DNA of 63,289 nucleotides from contig NW_019091395.1 of NCBI RefSeq assembly GCF_001949145.1, positions 803,263-866,551 on the forward strand. The letters are read 5' to 3'. The stretch's first letter is position 1. Every line of letters starts with the position of its first letter. Source of the DNA: Acanthaster planci (Eukaryota > Echinodermata > Asteroidea > Valvatida > Acanthasteridae). This document shows, piece after piece, positions 35,001 to 47,481 of this stretch. The translations under genes and the position numbers were made by a program. The notes under the pieces are model-generated. The model did no database searches. It had not been told where the DNA came from and was given only the letters and a program-made list of their open reading frames with translations.

Positions 35001-36620
35001 ATGACTGGTGCATCAGATCTGAGGTACGATTAAAAAATTGGAATTGGAATGTGGATTGATCAAGAACCTGCCATTCATCACCCAATTAGTATGTCAATTC
35101 ATTTTAGAAAATTTAAATGTGGTTGATTTTTCTTCGTTAAAATGGAAAATGCAGCCTCAGGACGAAATCTAGAGATGACGAGTATAGATGTTATTAACTT
35201 TAACTGCTTTGTGATTTACCACAAACCTTGTGTCAAACCAATTATCAACATGGCAAAAGGCTCATGAGCGTCACTTTACTAGAACAACAGTAAAATACTC
35301 TAAGGCATTCAGATACATGTGAAAACAGCGGCAGATTCAGCTCTTGGAGTCGGGGGGGGTTCGAAGTTGAATCCGGCTCCGGGCTCATTTAACATGATGT
35401 TGGGGGATAGTAAATCAAATAGTATTGTGTTTTAAGGGGTTTTGGGAGCCATTAAATATTTTCTAAATAAATATAACAGTTTCTTTCCTAATCACTTATG
35501 AAGTATCATTTTGTAAAAAGCCCCCTCCCCGCTGGCTACGCCACTGTGCAACAAATCCAGCTCCTTCGCTTCCTTTTCCCGTTTGCTCACGCTTCGCCTG
35601 CATGAAATGCCACATCAAATAATCCAGAGAATTTCAACTTTCTGAAATGGTTAATAGTTTCACCTATAATAATCTGGAACAGTATCTGTACCTGAAGTTG
35701 TATGCGTCAGGGTAGTCGGTTCCCGTTTTGCCGACCCTGTTGTGGTTGGTTTCTGTGTAGTGGGTGCTACAGAAGTTGGCTGCTGTGTACTAGATATCGT
35801 AGTTGGAGATGCACTATCAGTCGTTGGTTCCTGAGAGGTAGTTGCCCGGGTCGTTTGTTCCTGAGTAGTAGGTACAGAAGTTGTCGGGTCCAGGGTCGTT
35901 TGTTCCTGAGTAGTAGGTGCCATAGTTGTCGGCTTCCGGGTTGTTGTCGGTGGAGTGGGTGTCGAGGTTGCCGTTTTTTTGGTTGGCGGTTCCCACGTAG
36001 TGGGTGCCGTTGTAGCTTGCTCCTTTGAACTTGCTGCCTGCGTGGTTGATTTTTCTGACGTGGGTTCATCGAAAGTCGGTAGTTGCTCTTTTGAGGACAT
36101 TCCTTCGGTTAGTTTACCTTCGTTTGCGATGTTCTTTGGGTACAAACAAATCGGATGTTTAAATTTTCATTAACTGATAAGGAAGTTACGTTTATGCAGG
36201 TGTCGCTTTATCTCCTTTTAACACGGCGCTTTTCCCAACCACGAGTTTTCTTCTTCTTTTTTTTTTAATGCAGTCGTTAATTTTTCGCATCAAATTTCTT
36301 ACCATGATTTCGTAGTACTTGAAGCGGCCATCGGTCTCCAGATTCTTTGGGTCGCTACGACTAGTATTTCGGTTCAACTCACAGAGGCGCAGGTCCTTGG
36401 CGTAGTTGAAAGAGATGCAGTGGGAATGCTTGGAGCAGAGAGCCGAACATCGTAAGGCCGAGCCAACGGCCGATCTCTCGGTAAAAGTGCTCCCCGCGAG
36501 TCGGCTGTTCTCCTGCATGGTAAACTGGCGTTGGAGAAGCTCACTGCCTCCCAGGGAGAAACTAAAAGGAATGAAAACGCACAGGACTGGAAAAAACCCT
36601 GTGCATGCTTGATCTGCCAT
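29006..36620 (-). CDS. Secreted PAN/apple, Thr-rich, fibrinogen-like protein (paralogue B)
   Basis: Six exons with AG/GT borders and the same phases as paralogue A: 36620-36303, 36133-35692, 35018-34890, 33309-33206, 32047-31870, 29199-29006; 454 residues. Exons 3, 4 and 6 have exactly the same lengths as in A (129, 104, 194). There is an N-terminal hydrophobic signal (V-L-C-V-F-I-P-F-S-F-S-L). Then come a PAN/apple module (C-S-A-L-C-S-K-H-S-H-C-I-S-F-N-Y) and a Thr-rich stalk ~30 residues shorter than in A and different in sequence. The fibrinogen-like domain has the ten cysteines kept and ends L-G-R-L-Q-C. It lies ~4.7 kb upstream of A in the same orientation, so the pair is a tandem duplication. 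Introns are larger and have received several mobile elements. Function inferred as for A. Confidence 0.85.
29360..29836. mobile_element. Inverted-repeat element in intron 5 of paralogue B
   Basis: GTCGTCACCGACACCACGAA at 29360 is matched in reverse complement at 29815-29836 with one mismatch. Between the arms a short word CTGAC(G/A)GGTGCTAG is repeated twice. No open frame; a non-autonomous DNA transposon is the likely origin. Confidence 0.5.
30162..30351. mobile_element. 190-bp MITE with TA target duplication
   Basis: Ends are CACTGTAAAAA and TTTTTACAGTG, flanked on both sides by TA. Inside, TTGGGCAAAA-like words recur in both orientations. Non-coding, in intron 5 of paralogue B. Confidence 0.75.
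30848..31190 (-). repeat. tRNA-derived SINE plus body, third copy
   Basis: Minus-strand head at about 30880-30948 (A box TAGCTCAGTTGATAGAGG). The neighbouring 30971-31190 (CAGAAGCCATTAAACCTGAA..., GAACAGGGATCACTC) matches 3968-4150 closely, confirming a multi-copy family. Confidence 0.65.
33354..34424. mobile_element. ~1.07-kb foldback transposon-like element with ACGAC-rich arms
   Basis: The left end GGTGTACTATTTACGACACA and the reverse complement of the right end (GGCGTACTATTTACGACACA) match, and similarity continues for ~80 bases through GGCGACGCAACTACAC. Inner parts of both arms are dense in CGAC/GTCG words. Flanks on both sides are AT. No transposase frame is seen. In intron 3 of paralogue B. 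Confidence 0.7.
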
Positions 36621-36649
36621 CTTATTTTGAAATAATGACAAAACAATGT

Positions 36650-39600
36650 TTTAAAAGTAGTGCTACAACAATTTTGTACACATAGGCAAGAGACACTGGT
36701 AGCAGTTGATGGAAGGCTTCATATCGATTTCAGCTAATTTCTCCAACAAATTAACTCCGATGTTTCACTTAATTAAAACCCATAGAAAACATGAAATCGT
36801 GATAGTTAGCTGCGACAAGGGCGTTGCAGTTTTCCGATGGCTACGCCGTTTTTTTTCAACATGTTCTTAATTTTTCATTAGTGAATTCTGTCTTGCATAT
36901 AGAAAAGTTGCCTTGAGAGTAAATGCCCAGCTCTTGCAAATAAATTAGTATCGACTGGGCTGATGGTCGGAGTGCGCTTAAGATAAAGCACTCAGAAATT
37001 ACCTGGACGTGGCCCCACAGTGGTTTCTCATCGCGTCGGAAGACTTTCAATCATTAACCCTTCGCGGGATGATGCCCTGAAATACACACGTATCCTAACC
37101 ACTGGTCTCTGGTACTGAATGGCTCGCACGCCCATCGCAGTGCTCAAACAGTGGACCTTACTGATAAGGAAGCCATTTGGGATCCTGTTCATCGAATCTC
37201 TTTTTAAAAAAATTGTTAATTGTTGCATGGAATCATATGAGACTATTTTAGTATTTATGTGGCTTCCAAGCAACCCGTTTGTTTTATCACAAATATGAAA
37301 TTACTCCTCAGAGTAAAGAGGAAAGATGATGCTACCAAGTTCTTAGCATCACTTCTAATTTCAATATGGCCGACTCATAAACCAGACCTATCGAGGACTC
37401 CGTCATGTAACTTTTCCCAACAGCATTCATCGATGACTAAATAATTAATCGGTTAAAGATACAGGGAATTTTGACAAAAAAATAAATCATGCCGCTTACT
37501 CCACACGAAGTGGCCTGTAACAGTCATTATACGACAGCTCACTGAGGCTGAAATCTATTTTCGACAAAGAGCTAAAAACCATCAAACAGATACACACAGT
37601 ATTGTTAAACAAAAGAACAGCTTCGTTGTAACTGACACTGTGATAAGAAAAATCCAGACTTGCCGATACTGCTTTGCAATCAAGCGGGTTTAATTCTTAA
37701 GCTTCAGTCCAGAGATTCAACAAAAAAAGTCATTAGTCAAAGATGATTACAAAATGTTGAGGCGACAGTGCGAAATTATTGGGAAGTGTGACAAAATGAG
37801 TACTTTTGTGTTTTAAACCTTTGTCGTGCGGGAACACGAAAGAGAAAGGGAGGGAAAGAGAAACAGGTGTTTAACAAATTCGTTACGTTATAAAAGGGAA
37901 AAAATATTCGCCCCGTTCATTTGGTCAGGGGTAAATCCAGACCCAGATTTTTTTGCCAAAAAAGTGAGGAATTTTTTCCATGTAACCTTCTTATGGCCTT
38001 TTCAAGGGGCGAGGCTATATTTGGGGTTTTTCACGTCTCCTGAAGGAAGGAAAATGAATTAGACCTAAACACTTGCCTTTCCCTCATTATTTAAAAAAAA
38101 ATTACTCATATTTGGCAAAGGAGGTGGGCAGGCTCCTGTTGACCCCTCTCGCGATTTGCATGTACAGGAATCACATTTACTGCTTATTTTCATTGACTGG
38201 AACAAGGGGCTGAAATATTTACGTTTTCAAACCTATGTGAAAAAGCAGGTCACTCAAAATAAGAGGTAATGGCGCCTAACAACAAAAGGAGACATCTTAC
38301 CATTGAGATTTATGTAAGAAAATTGGATGTGGATTCCAAACAGAAAACGTGTTAGCAAAGTTCCCAAATTTGGAAGGATAAACTCCTAGTGTTTAATGAC
38401 AGAAGTGGTACTAATTCATGATGATCTCGTATGTACAAGATGCAAATAATGCAAACTCAGGAATCTCTGTCAATTCTTCATTTTTTTTCCAAACTGTAAA
38501 TGACAAAACTAAGCCAAAGCAACTGGAAAGTTTCAAGAAAGCAGTTTTAAGAAAGCTATTTCAAGGAGGAAAAAAGTAGTTGCAGATTTCAGAGGAATAG
38601 AATAACAGTCTTTCAGAATCAGTTGCCGAAATATAAGAACATCCACTCTCAGTTGACATATATCTTAAGCATTTAAATTGACTTCAAATATTTACATCCA
38701 AAGCTATTTAACACAATAACAAAAAATAGGTATATTGCAATTTATAAAGCAATTTTAAGATCTGCAAAAATTCAGCCCCTCCTTTTGCAGCATTTCTAGA
38801 ATGCAGAATTATGCAGTCTTTCAATTTTTTACTTTATACAGGATTTGACATGCAGATTTTACATACGCTACTCGTAAAACTAATGCTGCTCCTTTGGCTC
38901 ACATCAGGGCGATAAATTTTAGCAAATTGGGAAATTTTCCATTAATTTTGAATGTGCTCAGTAGAGCTTAATCATCGTCAGTGAACTCTGAAATAGTGCC
39001 AACTTTGCTGGCATCTGAATTTATAATGCTTTCGGTAATGGATCTGGCTTAGCGTAACTTCCACTGCCAATTGTCCATCAGCATCCACAAAATGTGGCTA
39101 TGGCTAAAGATAACACATGCCTCGAGGGGAAACACATGAAGCCGTTAATTAATGGCTTCCATGGGCACGTATGTTCATTTTAGACACAGCCAGGTAATTG
39201 GGATTAAACCTTCACCAGCAGCTGTCATGTAGACTAGCTTAGTACTCAAACCTGATATTAACAGTTGAGAACAAGATAAATGATTGGTGCATCGACTCAA
39301 AACATGATGTCGGACTTTGTTTACATGTGCACTTTTCTATGGACGCTTGATGGTTCACTATCCCCCTCGATGACATAGGAAAGTGTGCACATAAACAAAG
39401 TGTGATGTCATTGTCATCATGTTACAGGTCTATTAATAGCATTCTGCCAGCGTTTGATATAACACTGGCTCTTGTTTGCAACCCAGGCCGAGACCAGGTA
39501 GAGCTCTACCATGTAAGGCATGTTTGTATGACCACGGCCACAGACATCTCTCTCCTCTGCTCATCGCTGGTGGAGCATTTCGCATCTTCAGTTTTGCCCT

Positions 39601-40480
39601 TCAGACATCCCTGTTCACAGCCGGTTCAAAGTGCCAGGAAATCAGCAGGCTAATATTTGGTCCTCTCCGATATACGTCTATTATTTCTTTCCCAAGTTGT
39701 TGTTGCATGAAGCCAACCAAAAGGGGTACTTTCCTTCTGAGTGACGAGACTGAAATGCCAACAATGTTACCTGGCACCGTGCATTTTGATGTTGACAATG
39801 TTACGATTTCTGGGTGTGTTTTTTATTTTGTTCTTGTGTTTTTGTGTATAATCTTGAACGTATTTCCAGTTATTACATTACGTTTCTAGAACAGGTGGCA
39901 AAAGCAAGCGCGGTTCTTTACATACAGCCTCTGAACACCAGCTGTGTGATTCATGCGTGTCCAAGTCTTACTCCAGCAAGAAGCTGTCCACAAAAACAAC
40001 AAAAAAAAACATCTCCTTCATTGCTGGGGGTCTGCCTCGCTTGGTGAAGCGGTCAGAGCCAGTGATGGTGGTCCAAACGGATCGACCTGCATCAAGGCAC
40101 AAGCCAAAATGGGAAAGTAACACACACTCTGTGAAATGGTATCAACTTCCCATTCAACACACTGTGTCTGGTACTAACAGTTCCAACCTGTCCAAAACAA
40201 AGGGTCTATGTGCAGTAGCTACGATTGTGTGTCAAGGTGCAGTGGAAATTTCTAGTGGAAATTTGGGGACTCTGTGGAAACTGTGGCTGATGAAACTCTA
40301 ACAAGTTAAATACTTTCTAATACAATGCAACGCAAATTTCTGTGAAGTACCCACCCCAATGGTTAGTTGCTCACGAGACATCACTAGTAACTAGGAACTG
40401 CCTGCAAAATCAATTAACTTTCAATTTGACTATCACTAGGTTCAAATACCATCCAAGTCTGTATGTCTATTCCGTCCACC
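36650..40480. other. Intergenic, nothing coding recognised
   Basis: Short open frames only. A plus-strand frame near 39476-39889 reads fairly well but has no recognised domain or splice context. The 3' end of the DCDC1-like gene may continue into this stretch; I could not identify further exons. Confidence 0.35.
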
Positions 40481-40483
40481 TAC

Positions 40484-43400
40484 CTTGACGGCTGGATGTT
40501 TGTGGGACGTCACCATGATCTCAGTGGCCTGCGGGCCATCTCTCTTCCTTGCTCGGGACCAGTTGGCCTTGACTTCCACCTGATTGCGACTTCCTAGAAT
40601 AGAGAGTGAGAAAGATGTTGGTGAAGGTTGAGGGGGTTGTTCTTGAAACAACCATGCCAGCGTTGGGGCAAACAAAGGGACTGCCGAGGGCAAACAAAGT
40701 GACTGTTGATAAAGAGATCGCTGACTCACACTTGTGCCAGGTGGAAATTCTTTTGACTTGAGATTTGCCACTAACAGAAAATGACTTGTCTTTGGAAAAG
40801 ATGACTTGGGAGAAAAATGACTTAGGACATGAGAAAAAGTTACTATCGACTCATCTAGAGAAAAATGACTAGTGACTTGACTAGGGAAAAATGACTTGGG
40901 ACTTGACTAGAGAAAAATGACTTGGGACTTGACTAGAGAAAAATGACTTGGGACTTGACTAGAGAAAAATGACTTGGGACTTGACTAGGGAAAATGCCCA
41001 GCGACTTGACAAGGGAAAAATGACTTGGGACTTGACCAGAGAAAAATGACTTGGGACTTGACTAGGGCAAATGACCTGGGACTTGACTAGAGAAAAATGA
41101 CTTGGGACTTGACTAGGGCAAATGACTTGGGACTTGACTAGAGAAAAATGACTTGGGACTTAACTAGGGATAAATAACTTGTGACTTGACTAGTGAAAAA
41201 TGATCTGGGACTTGACGGGGCAAAAATGTGACCAGTATGAAGAAATGTGACTCGGTTACTCCAATGGCAAACATGACAGCAACCCAACCCACACATCCAC
41301 CAAGCATCAACACTTACCTCTTAATCCTTTGAAGTGGTCTCCGTGGGACAGGCAGAGCAGCTGGTCCCGTCTGATCTCCTCAAAGCTGGTCACCTTCTGC
41401 CCATCTGTCGTGTAGAGCTGCACGGCAGCTTTGCGCATGTCCAGCCTGGCCGTGCCGTCCTGTAGGATCTCAGACACGGACGACCCCCAGGCAAAGGTGT
41501 GCTTATCTGGAGGCTCGCCGTTCTTGTACACCTTGACCCGTTTCTGAAAAATTTTGCAAGCACACGAGCAAGCTATACATTTTGGACTGAACTTGGTTCA
41601 CGTAGGAAAAGTGAAACATGCAGGATACCACTTGTGTTACAAAAACGTTGAAAATAAGTTTGTGAAAGCTGACTTTAAGTTGATACAGAACTGAGACCCA
41701 AGATTTCAAATAATTATACTTTTAAGTTTCAACAGTTTTTATAGGAACTAAACAGCCGACGTAAGTGTAGCCATCATAATTTTTTACAACCTCATGCTCA
41801 CTAGCAACCTAGGGGAACCCTACTTTTCACATACCCCAGGGCACTAGGGTTACATGCCCCAGGGGACTGGGGATACATGCACCAGGGGACAGGGGTTACA
41901 CGCCCCAGCGGACTGGGGATACACGCACCAGGGGACTGGGGTTACACACCCAGGGGACTGGGAATACACATACCAGGGGACTGGGGTTACATGAGCCAGT
42001 GACCTAGGGTTACACTCCTCACCAGATTGGGCTGGCTGTAGAGTTTCTTGCTGCCGTCCACCACCGGCCTGGTGGTGGTGGCGTGATTGGTTTGCTGCTT
42101 CTGTTGACCTTTGACCTCCTGCAGGTGGTTCTCCAGTTGATGTACCACCAGGGATTTCTTGACTTCCCCCACGGTGGGTTGGGTCCAGCCACCCTCCACC
42201 ATGACTGGGGCATCGGGACTTAAGGTGCTGATGTACTGAGGCCCCTCCATGCCATTTGTCCTCCGTCCTGGACAGACAGGGAGAAATCAGCCAATCAGTT
42301 TGCAAGTTCAACAATAACCCTCCTTCTTGAAAAGCCTTAAAACAGTCCCAAATCCTCTGATTTCAATATGATTTTACATACACCCTAGGGAATTAGGGTT
42401 AATAAAGCAGGGGGGGGNTAGGGCAAATGACCTGGGACTTGATAAGGAAAAAATGACTTCGGACTTGACTACAGAAAAATGACTTGCGACTTAACTAGGG
42501 ATAAATGACTTGTGACTTGAATAGTGAAAAATGACTTGGGACTTGACAAGGGAAAAATGACTTGGGACTTGACAAGAGAAAAATGACTTGGGACTTGACT
42601 AGACTTGGGGGAAACCGACTCGAGTTCTGAATAAAACTCGCTTTCTGAAAGACTTGGGCATTGACTTGTGGAAAAATGTGACCAGTATGAAGAAACACGA
42701 CTCAGGTACTCGAATGGCAAACATGACAGCAACACAACCCACACATCCACCAAGCATCAACACTCACCTCTTAATCCTTTGAAGTGGTCTCCGTGGGACA
42801 GGCAGAGCAGCTGGTCCCGTCTGATCTCCTCAAAGCTGGTCACCTTCTGCCCATCTGTTGTGTAGAGCTGCACGGCAGCTTTGCGCATGTCCAGCCTGGC
42901 CGTGCCGTCCTGTAGGATCTCAGACACAGACGACCCCCAGGCAAAGGTGTGCTTATCTGGAGGCTCGCCGTTCTTGTACACCTTGACCCGTTTCTGAAAA
43001 ATTTTGCAAGCACACGAGTAAGCCATACATTTTGGCTTGAACTTGGTCACACACGTAGGAAAAGTTAAATAATATGCAAGATGCCACTTATGTTACAGAA
43101 ACGTTGAAAATAAAGTTTATAAAAGCTTACATCAAGTTGATACTGAGACCCCCAAAACATTTTTGATTTCAAATAATTATACTTTAAGTTTCAACTGCTT
43201 TTTATAGGAACTAAACAGCTGATGTAAGTGTAGCATTCACAAATTTTTTACAACCTCATGCTCACTAGCAACCTAGGGGAACCCTGCTTTTCATATGCCT
43301 CAGGGCACTAGGGTTACACAAACCAGTGACCTAGGGTTACACTTCTCACCAGATTGGGCTGGCTGTAGAGTTTCTTGCTGCCATCGACCATTGGCCTGGT

Positions 43401-46400
43401 GGTGGTGGCGTGATTGGTTTGCTGCTTCTGTTGACCTTTGACCTCCTGCAGGTGGTTCTCCAGTTGATGTACCACCAGGGATTTCTTGACTTCCCCCACG
43501 GTGGGTTGGGTCCAGCCACCCTCCACCATGACTGGGGCATCGGGACTTAAGGTGCTGATGTACTGAGGCCCCTCCATGCCATTTGTCCTCCGTCCTGGAA
43601 AGACAGGGAGAAAACAGCCAATCAGTTTGCAAGTTCAACAATAACCCTCCTTCTTGAAAAGCCTTAAAACAGTCCCAAATCCTCTGATTTCAATATGATT
43701 TTACATACACCCTAGGGAATTAGGGTTAATAAAGCAGGGGGGGNTTTGCTAATCTGAAAAGTTCATATATAAACAAATGAAGCTGTCTGACTCAAGAACA
43801 GTCAAATCTACATCTGGTATGCCGGTAGGCGAGGAAAGCAATTCATAGAATCGTTCTGTACCAAGCGGAACTGAAGTTCCTGAGTCCCCAACCGAACACT
43901 GTGGTTTAACCCAGACTACCCACTCATGTCTAAAACTGAAGTTTTCTTCTTTGTCTCTCCTTTGAATCCTCAATTCAGTCCCAGAGAAGAATTGTATGAC
44001 AGCACCAAGGACGGCCAGGATCAATGACTTACTGATGACCAGTTCTTTCATAGTGCACATTAGTAAATGTTTCTATGCGCTGATGGATGAGAGCAGGTAA
44101 GTCTGAACTCTTTAACTGTAGGATATGAAAAATCTTACCCTGCATCTGACGCAAGACATGCTTCTCTTTTTCAAGTTCTAGGATCACTCCGGCCCGTTCC
44201 TCTCTCTGTTGCTGCAGCAACTTTCTCTTGTAGTCCACATCTGAGACAAGACATAACAGGTTCGTGTTTAAAAACACGCTGAATTACTCTTGTTACGTTG
44301 AGGAGGCCTATTTATATACCAACCTCTTCTCATCTCCTCTCCATGGATAGGCTCTCTGGGCGCAGAGCTTGGCTTGCTGATGGTTAGAGTGTGTTCATGT
44401 GGGTGGCTGTGTACTACTGCCAACACCTCCAATAAACACACCCTAGAACAACGTTCATACGCTTATTACCAAAATTAATATTAAAGCCTACTGTAATGAT
44501 AAACTACAAATGTGTATAATGCCTAAGTAACTCAGTAAATACGCTACACTACTTGATACGCATAGGAATAAATGTCACCCAGCCTACAGTAAGTTATGAG
44601 CCTACAAGAAGTACAACCACACACTACAACAGCAGAAGATGCAAGTCTAGAACGAAGTGGTCTTTTACAAAATTTCATGTCCCTATGATACCATCTCACC
44701 GTCAAACCTTGCACCGGGATGAGAAGCTGACAGCTCAAATATGGTCTGGTTTCATCTGATACCATTCTTAGAAGCGACGTGGACAAAAGTCTAACACACG
44801 GACAGGGTACTCCCCAGTACAAATGAACACACGGACTGGGCACTTCCTAGTACAAATGAACTATTTTGTGAGTATGGTTTTTTCCGAAAGGGGAAAAAGA
44901 AGAAATTAAAAATTTTAAGGTGCCTGACACATGTGAAATTGAGAGGAAAATTATCCTAGAGCTCGTAATCCTGACTTTCCTGTGAAACACATAAGGCGAA
45001 CCACTAAGCGCCACCAGGATGGGCAACTTCTCTCTCCTTTTCTACTGCTGTCTTTAGGCGCCTATTTCAATACACCGTACTGCAACCCGACACAAATCCA
45101 GGCTATTGACTCATCATGGTGTATCTATCACCCAAGCAGATGATAGTTTGGACTTTGCTGTTGCTGTGATATTCTGGCCACGTCAACGCTTTTTCACTTA
45201 CGCTCAGGCCTGGCAAACGGCTCTCCGCACGAGACCCAGACCTCCACAGGAATACGCAGCACAGAGGACACTTTCAGCTCAGAGGACGACTCCCGTCGCT
45301 TGTCACCTGTCTTGTCCTTCTCATCCTCTGTCAGCAATAAAAAAAGAAAAAACTATTCCACATTTGGTCACTCATGCATTTCAGTACGCCTCTCAATCTT
45401 ACATTTCCTGGATCTTGTTTGGAGTGCTGCCACAAGAAGTTTAGTATTATACATTCTAAGACACAGTATGTGACTTTGCGTATGACAACATTAGAAGACA
45501 GAGTACAGAATACATAAGGAAAAAGGGACTCATTGGAGGACTACATTTGTAGAATGTCTGACTGAGTCGTCAAATCAATTGTTCAGTCCTCATTTTAACG
45601 ATTGATAGATAAATTGGCAGAGGGCCTGCACTCTTCAAAGAACTATCGCAATGTTGTGAATGATCAACATTTAGAGTTATGCCAACATATGCGTGCTTAG
45701 TAAATTTCATCGACTAACAAGCAAAATATTAACAGCAACACCAACACAAGCAAAAGGATCACTCTTTCACTAAACACTTTCTAAGACCCCGATGTTCAGA
45801 AAAATCATGGCAGTTTCTGGAAATGCCAAACTGAACTAATTCCTGAAAGACTTGAGGAATTTGGGAAGGCAACCAACAGTAGCACATCTATCCAAACTAC
45901 AAACCACAAGTGAAATGACCTTGTTCGTTGATATCCACGCCAGCTAGGCCGTAGCAAGCCAGGTTCCAATGTATGAGATCAGACACCGTCAGGATGAGTG
46001 TACCGTCCTGGGTGTAGAGCCGGCGAGCTGCAGTGGACAGCTGTAGGCCATAGGTACACTGATCCAACAACTGAGTGGAAAAAAAACCACACAACAGAAA
46101 CAAGGGTTAGCAGTGCAAGATTTCTATTTAGACTTGTATCCCAGTATGACAGGCATAAACTGTTCAACAACCCATCATGACTTCGTTTGGTCTTACCTAT
46201 AACCCAGGTCAAACAGGATAAAGCAATGGGTAGAAATATCAAGCTCCTGATTTGTCCATCAATCCTCCTATCAATGGTTTGTATCCCTTCACATTCCGTC
46301 ACTGATTAATGTGTTTATACACTCACAAAGTTTCAGTCCATTACAGCCCCCTCTTGGCCACGTCATTCCAACCCCCTCCATGCTCCACCCACCATCTATC

Positions 46401-47009
46401 AAACATCCTTCTAGTTCATTCCCCTGACGCCCACACCCTTTGTGTTTTGCCTATTCCTATCCCCTCTATGCCCTGCCCACCCACAGTAAATGTTCACACA
46501 CCCTTGTGAATTCAAGAGTCATCAACCAGTACATGTGGCTCCCATCACCATTCCCTTTGGCCCACCCACTTGCAAACAGGCTAGCGTCCACATACCTCCC
46601 AAAACGTCAGTCCTGTTATCACCACACCCGCTATGCTACGCCCACGTATATTTCCCTAATCTCCACCCACCCTCAAACAGGCTGGCATACACATATGGTA
46701 CCCCCCTGACAGTCCATCCAGTCATTGCAATACCCTCTGTGCTCCGCCCACTTCTATTCCGCTAAGCCCCTCCCATCCACAAACAGGAAAACACCCACAT
46801 ACCCCCCTAACAGTCGATCCAGTCATCACTACGCCCTCTGTACTCCGCCCGTTACCATTACGGTGGGCGAGTATCTTCACCATCTGTACAGGCTGGTAGG
46901 CAGATATCTCCCTGGCAATGATTCGAGCACTGGACATCTGACGAAGTCGCCTCAGTTCCTTCTCGTACTGGGCCATGGTGTTGGAAGCCTCAAATGTGGA
47001 CAGGTCAAC
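40484..47009 (-). CDS. DCDC1: DCDC1-like doublecortin-domain gene, 3' part
   Basis: Exons: 47009-46856, 46070-45920, 45327-45202, 44416-44324, 44240-44139, 43594-43350, 42993-42768, 42267-42023, 41543-41318, 40593-40484. Borders are AG/GT and phases agree throughout, except that at least one short exon seems missing between the first two. Doublecortin repeats appear as K-V-Y-K-N-G-E-P-P-D-K-H-T-F then A-A-V-Q-L-Y-T-T-D-G and as A-A-R-R-L-Y-T-Q-D-G. Exon 44240-44139 is a coiled coil (K-R-K-L-L-Q-Q-Q-R-E-E-R). Doublecortin domains bind microtubules, and DCDC1 is a large multi-repeat member. The 43594-42768 and 42267-41318 exon pairs are near-identical copies (see repeats). The C-terminus is not identified; exon 40593-40484 ends in phase 0 at a donor, so the gene continues. 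Confidence 0.75.
40778..41218. repeat. ~25-bp minisatellite, array of duplicated unit copy 1
   Basis: About 16 units of GAAAAATGACTTGGGACTTG plus ACTAG in an intron. A shorter relative is at 42425-42606. Its shadow open frames (for example S-S-P-K-S-F-F-P) are not genes. Confidence 0.8.
41832..42015. repeat. ~28-bp minisatellite CCCCAGGGGACTGGGGTTACATG
   Basis: About seven units inside duplication copy 1. Copy 2 has only about two (43300-43340), so the array expanded or contracted after the duplication. Confidence 0.75.
42419..43743 (-). repeat. Tandem duplication 1, copy 2 (exon pair 43594-43350 and 42993-42768)
   Basis: Bounded by single N at 42418 and 43744, both following the same poly-G. 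The two exons total 471 bases (157 codons) and both borders are phase 1, so carrying the module twice keeps the reading frame. Real module duplication and uncollapsed haplotypes are both possible. Confidence 0.8.
46350..46855. repeat. Degenerate ~105-bp CCAC-rich tandem repeat
   Basis: Units start near AAACAGG (46573, 46675, 46781) and share CCATCCAGTCAT, CTCTGTGCTCCGCCC and CCCCCCTAACAG. The array runs up to the splice donor at 46855 of the exon ending at 46856. Confidence 0.55.
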
Positions 47010-47284
47010 CTGACCAAATAAGGATAAATCTTCTGATCAACTACCTATATTTTCTATTCATTTTACGGCTAAACTGCAGGCAGGTGATAAGCTGCGATGT
47101 TCTTTCCATTCAATTAGTCTTTCTTTTCTTTTGGGATTTTAAACAGCTTCATGCCAGAACTTGAAACTGTTCAGATTATTAGATATAATTATTATGGTTC
47201 AATTACAACTGAAATGAAATTGGAAACTTGTTCCAATGAAATGTAATCTCATAGCAAGCAGGTTTAATATTGACTTGAAACTCG

Positions 47285-47297
47285 GGGGGGGGGGGGA
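47285..47297. repeat. Poly-G run
   Basis: About 13 consecutive G in an intron; prone to length error. Confidence 0.8.
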
Positions 47298-47481
47298 AAT
47301 GCGATATCGAGGTTTTGACCCTCAGGGATTGTGGTACAGACAGGCCTTGTCCTGTTCCTGCTGGGAGCAGACTGTGGTGACGTAAACAAAACTGTGGAGA
47401 CATGCTGGAGTGCCACAACAATATTCAAAATACAAAGCTTCCCTGGGAAAGGCAACGGTTGAACAAATAAGTCCCAATTAC

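Larger units (their letters stand above)
40778..42417 (-). repeat. Tandem duplication 1, copy 1 (exon pair 42267-42023 and 41543-41318)
   Basis: Matches 42419-43743 in order: minisatellite, doublecortin exon, linker with a second minisatellite, second exon, and the end word CACCCTAGGGAATTAGGG then poly-G. Exons differ at few bases; arrays differ in length. Copy 1 ends at a single N (42418). Confidence 0.85.

Noticed and set aside
35702-36173. Plus-strand Cys/Arg-rich and Val-rich frames
   Set aside because: Antisense of the stalk exon of paralogue B.
39402-39889. Plus-strand gene at 39.4-39.9 kb
   Set aside because: Two overlapping frames read partly well but show no recognised domain, start context or splice sites that join to anything.
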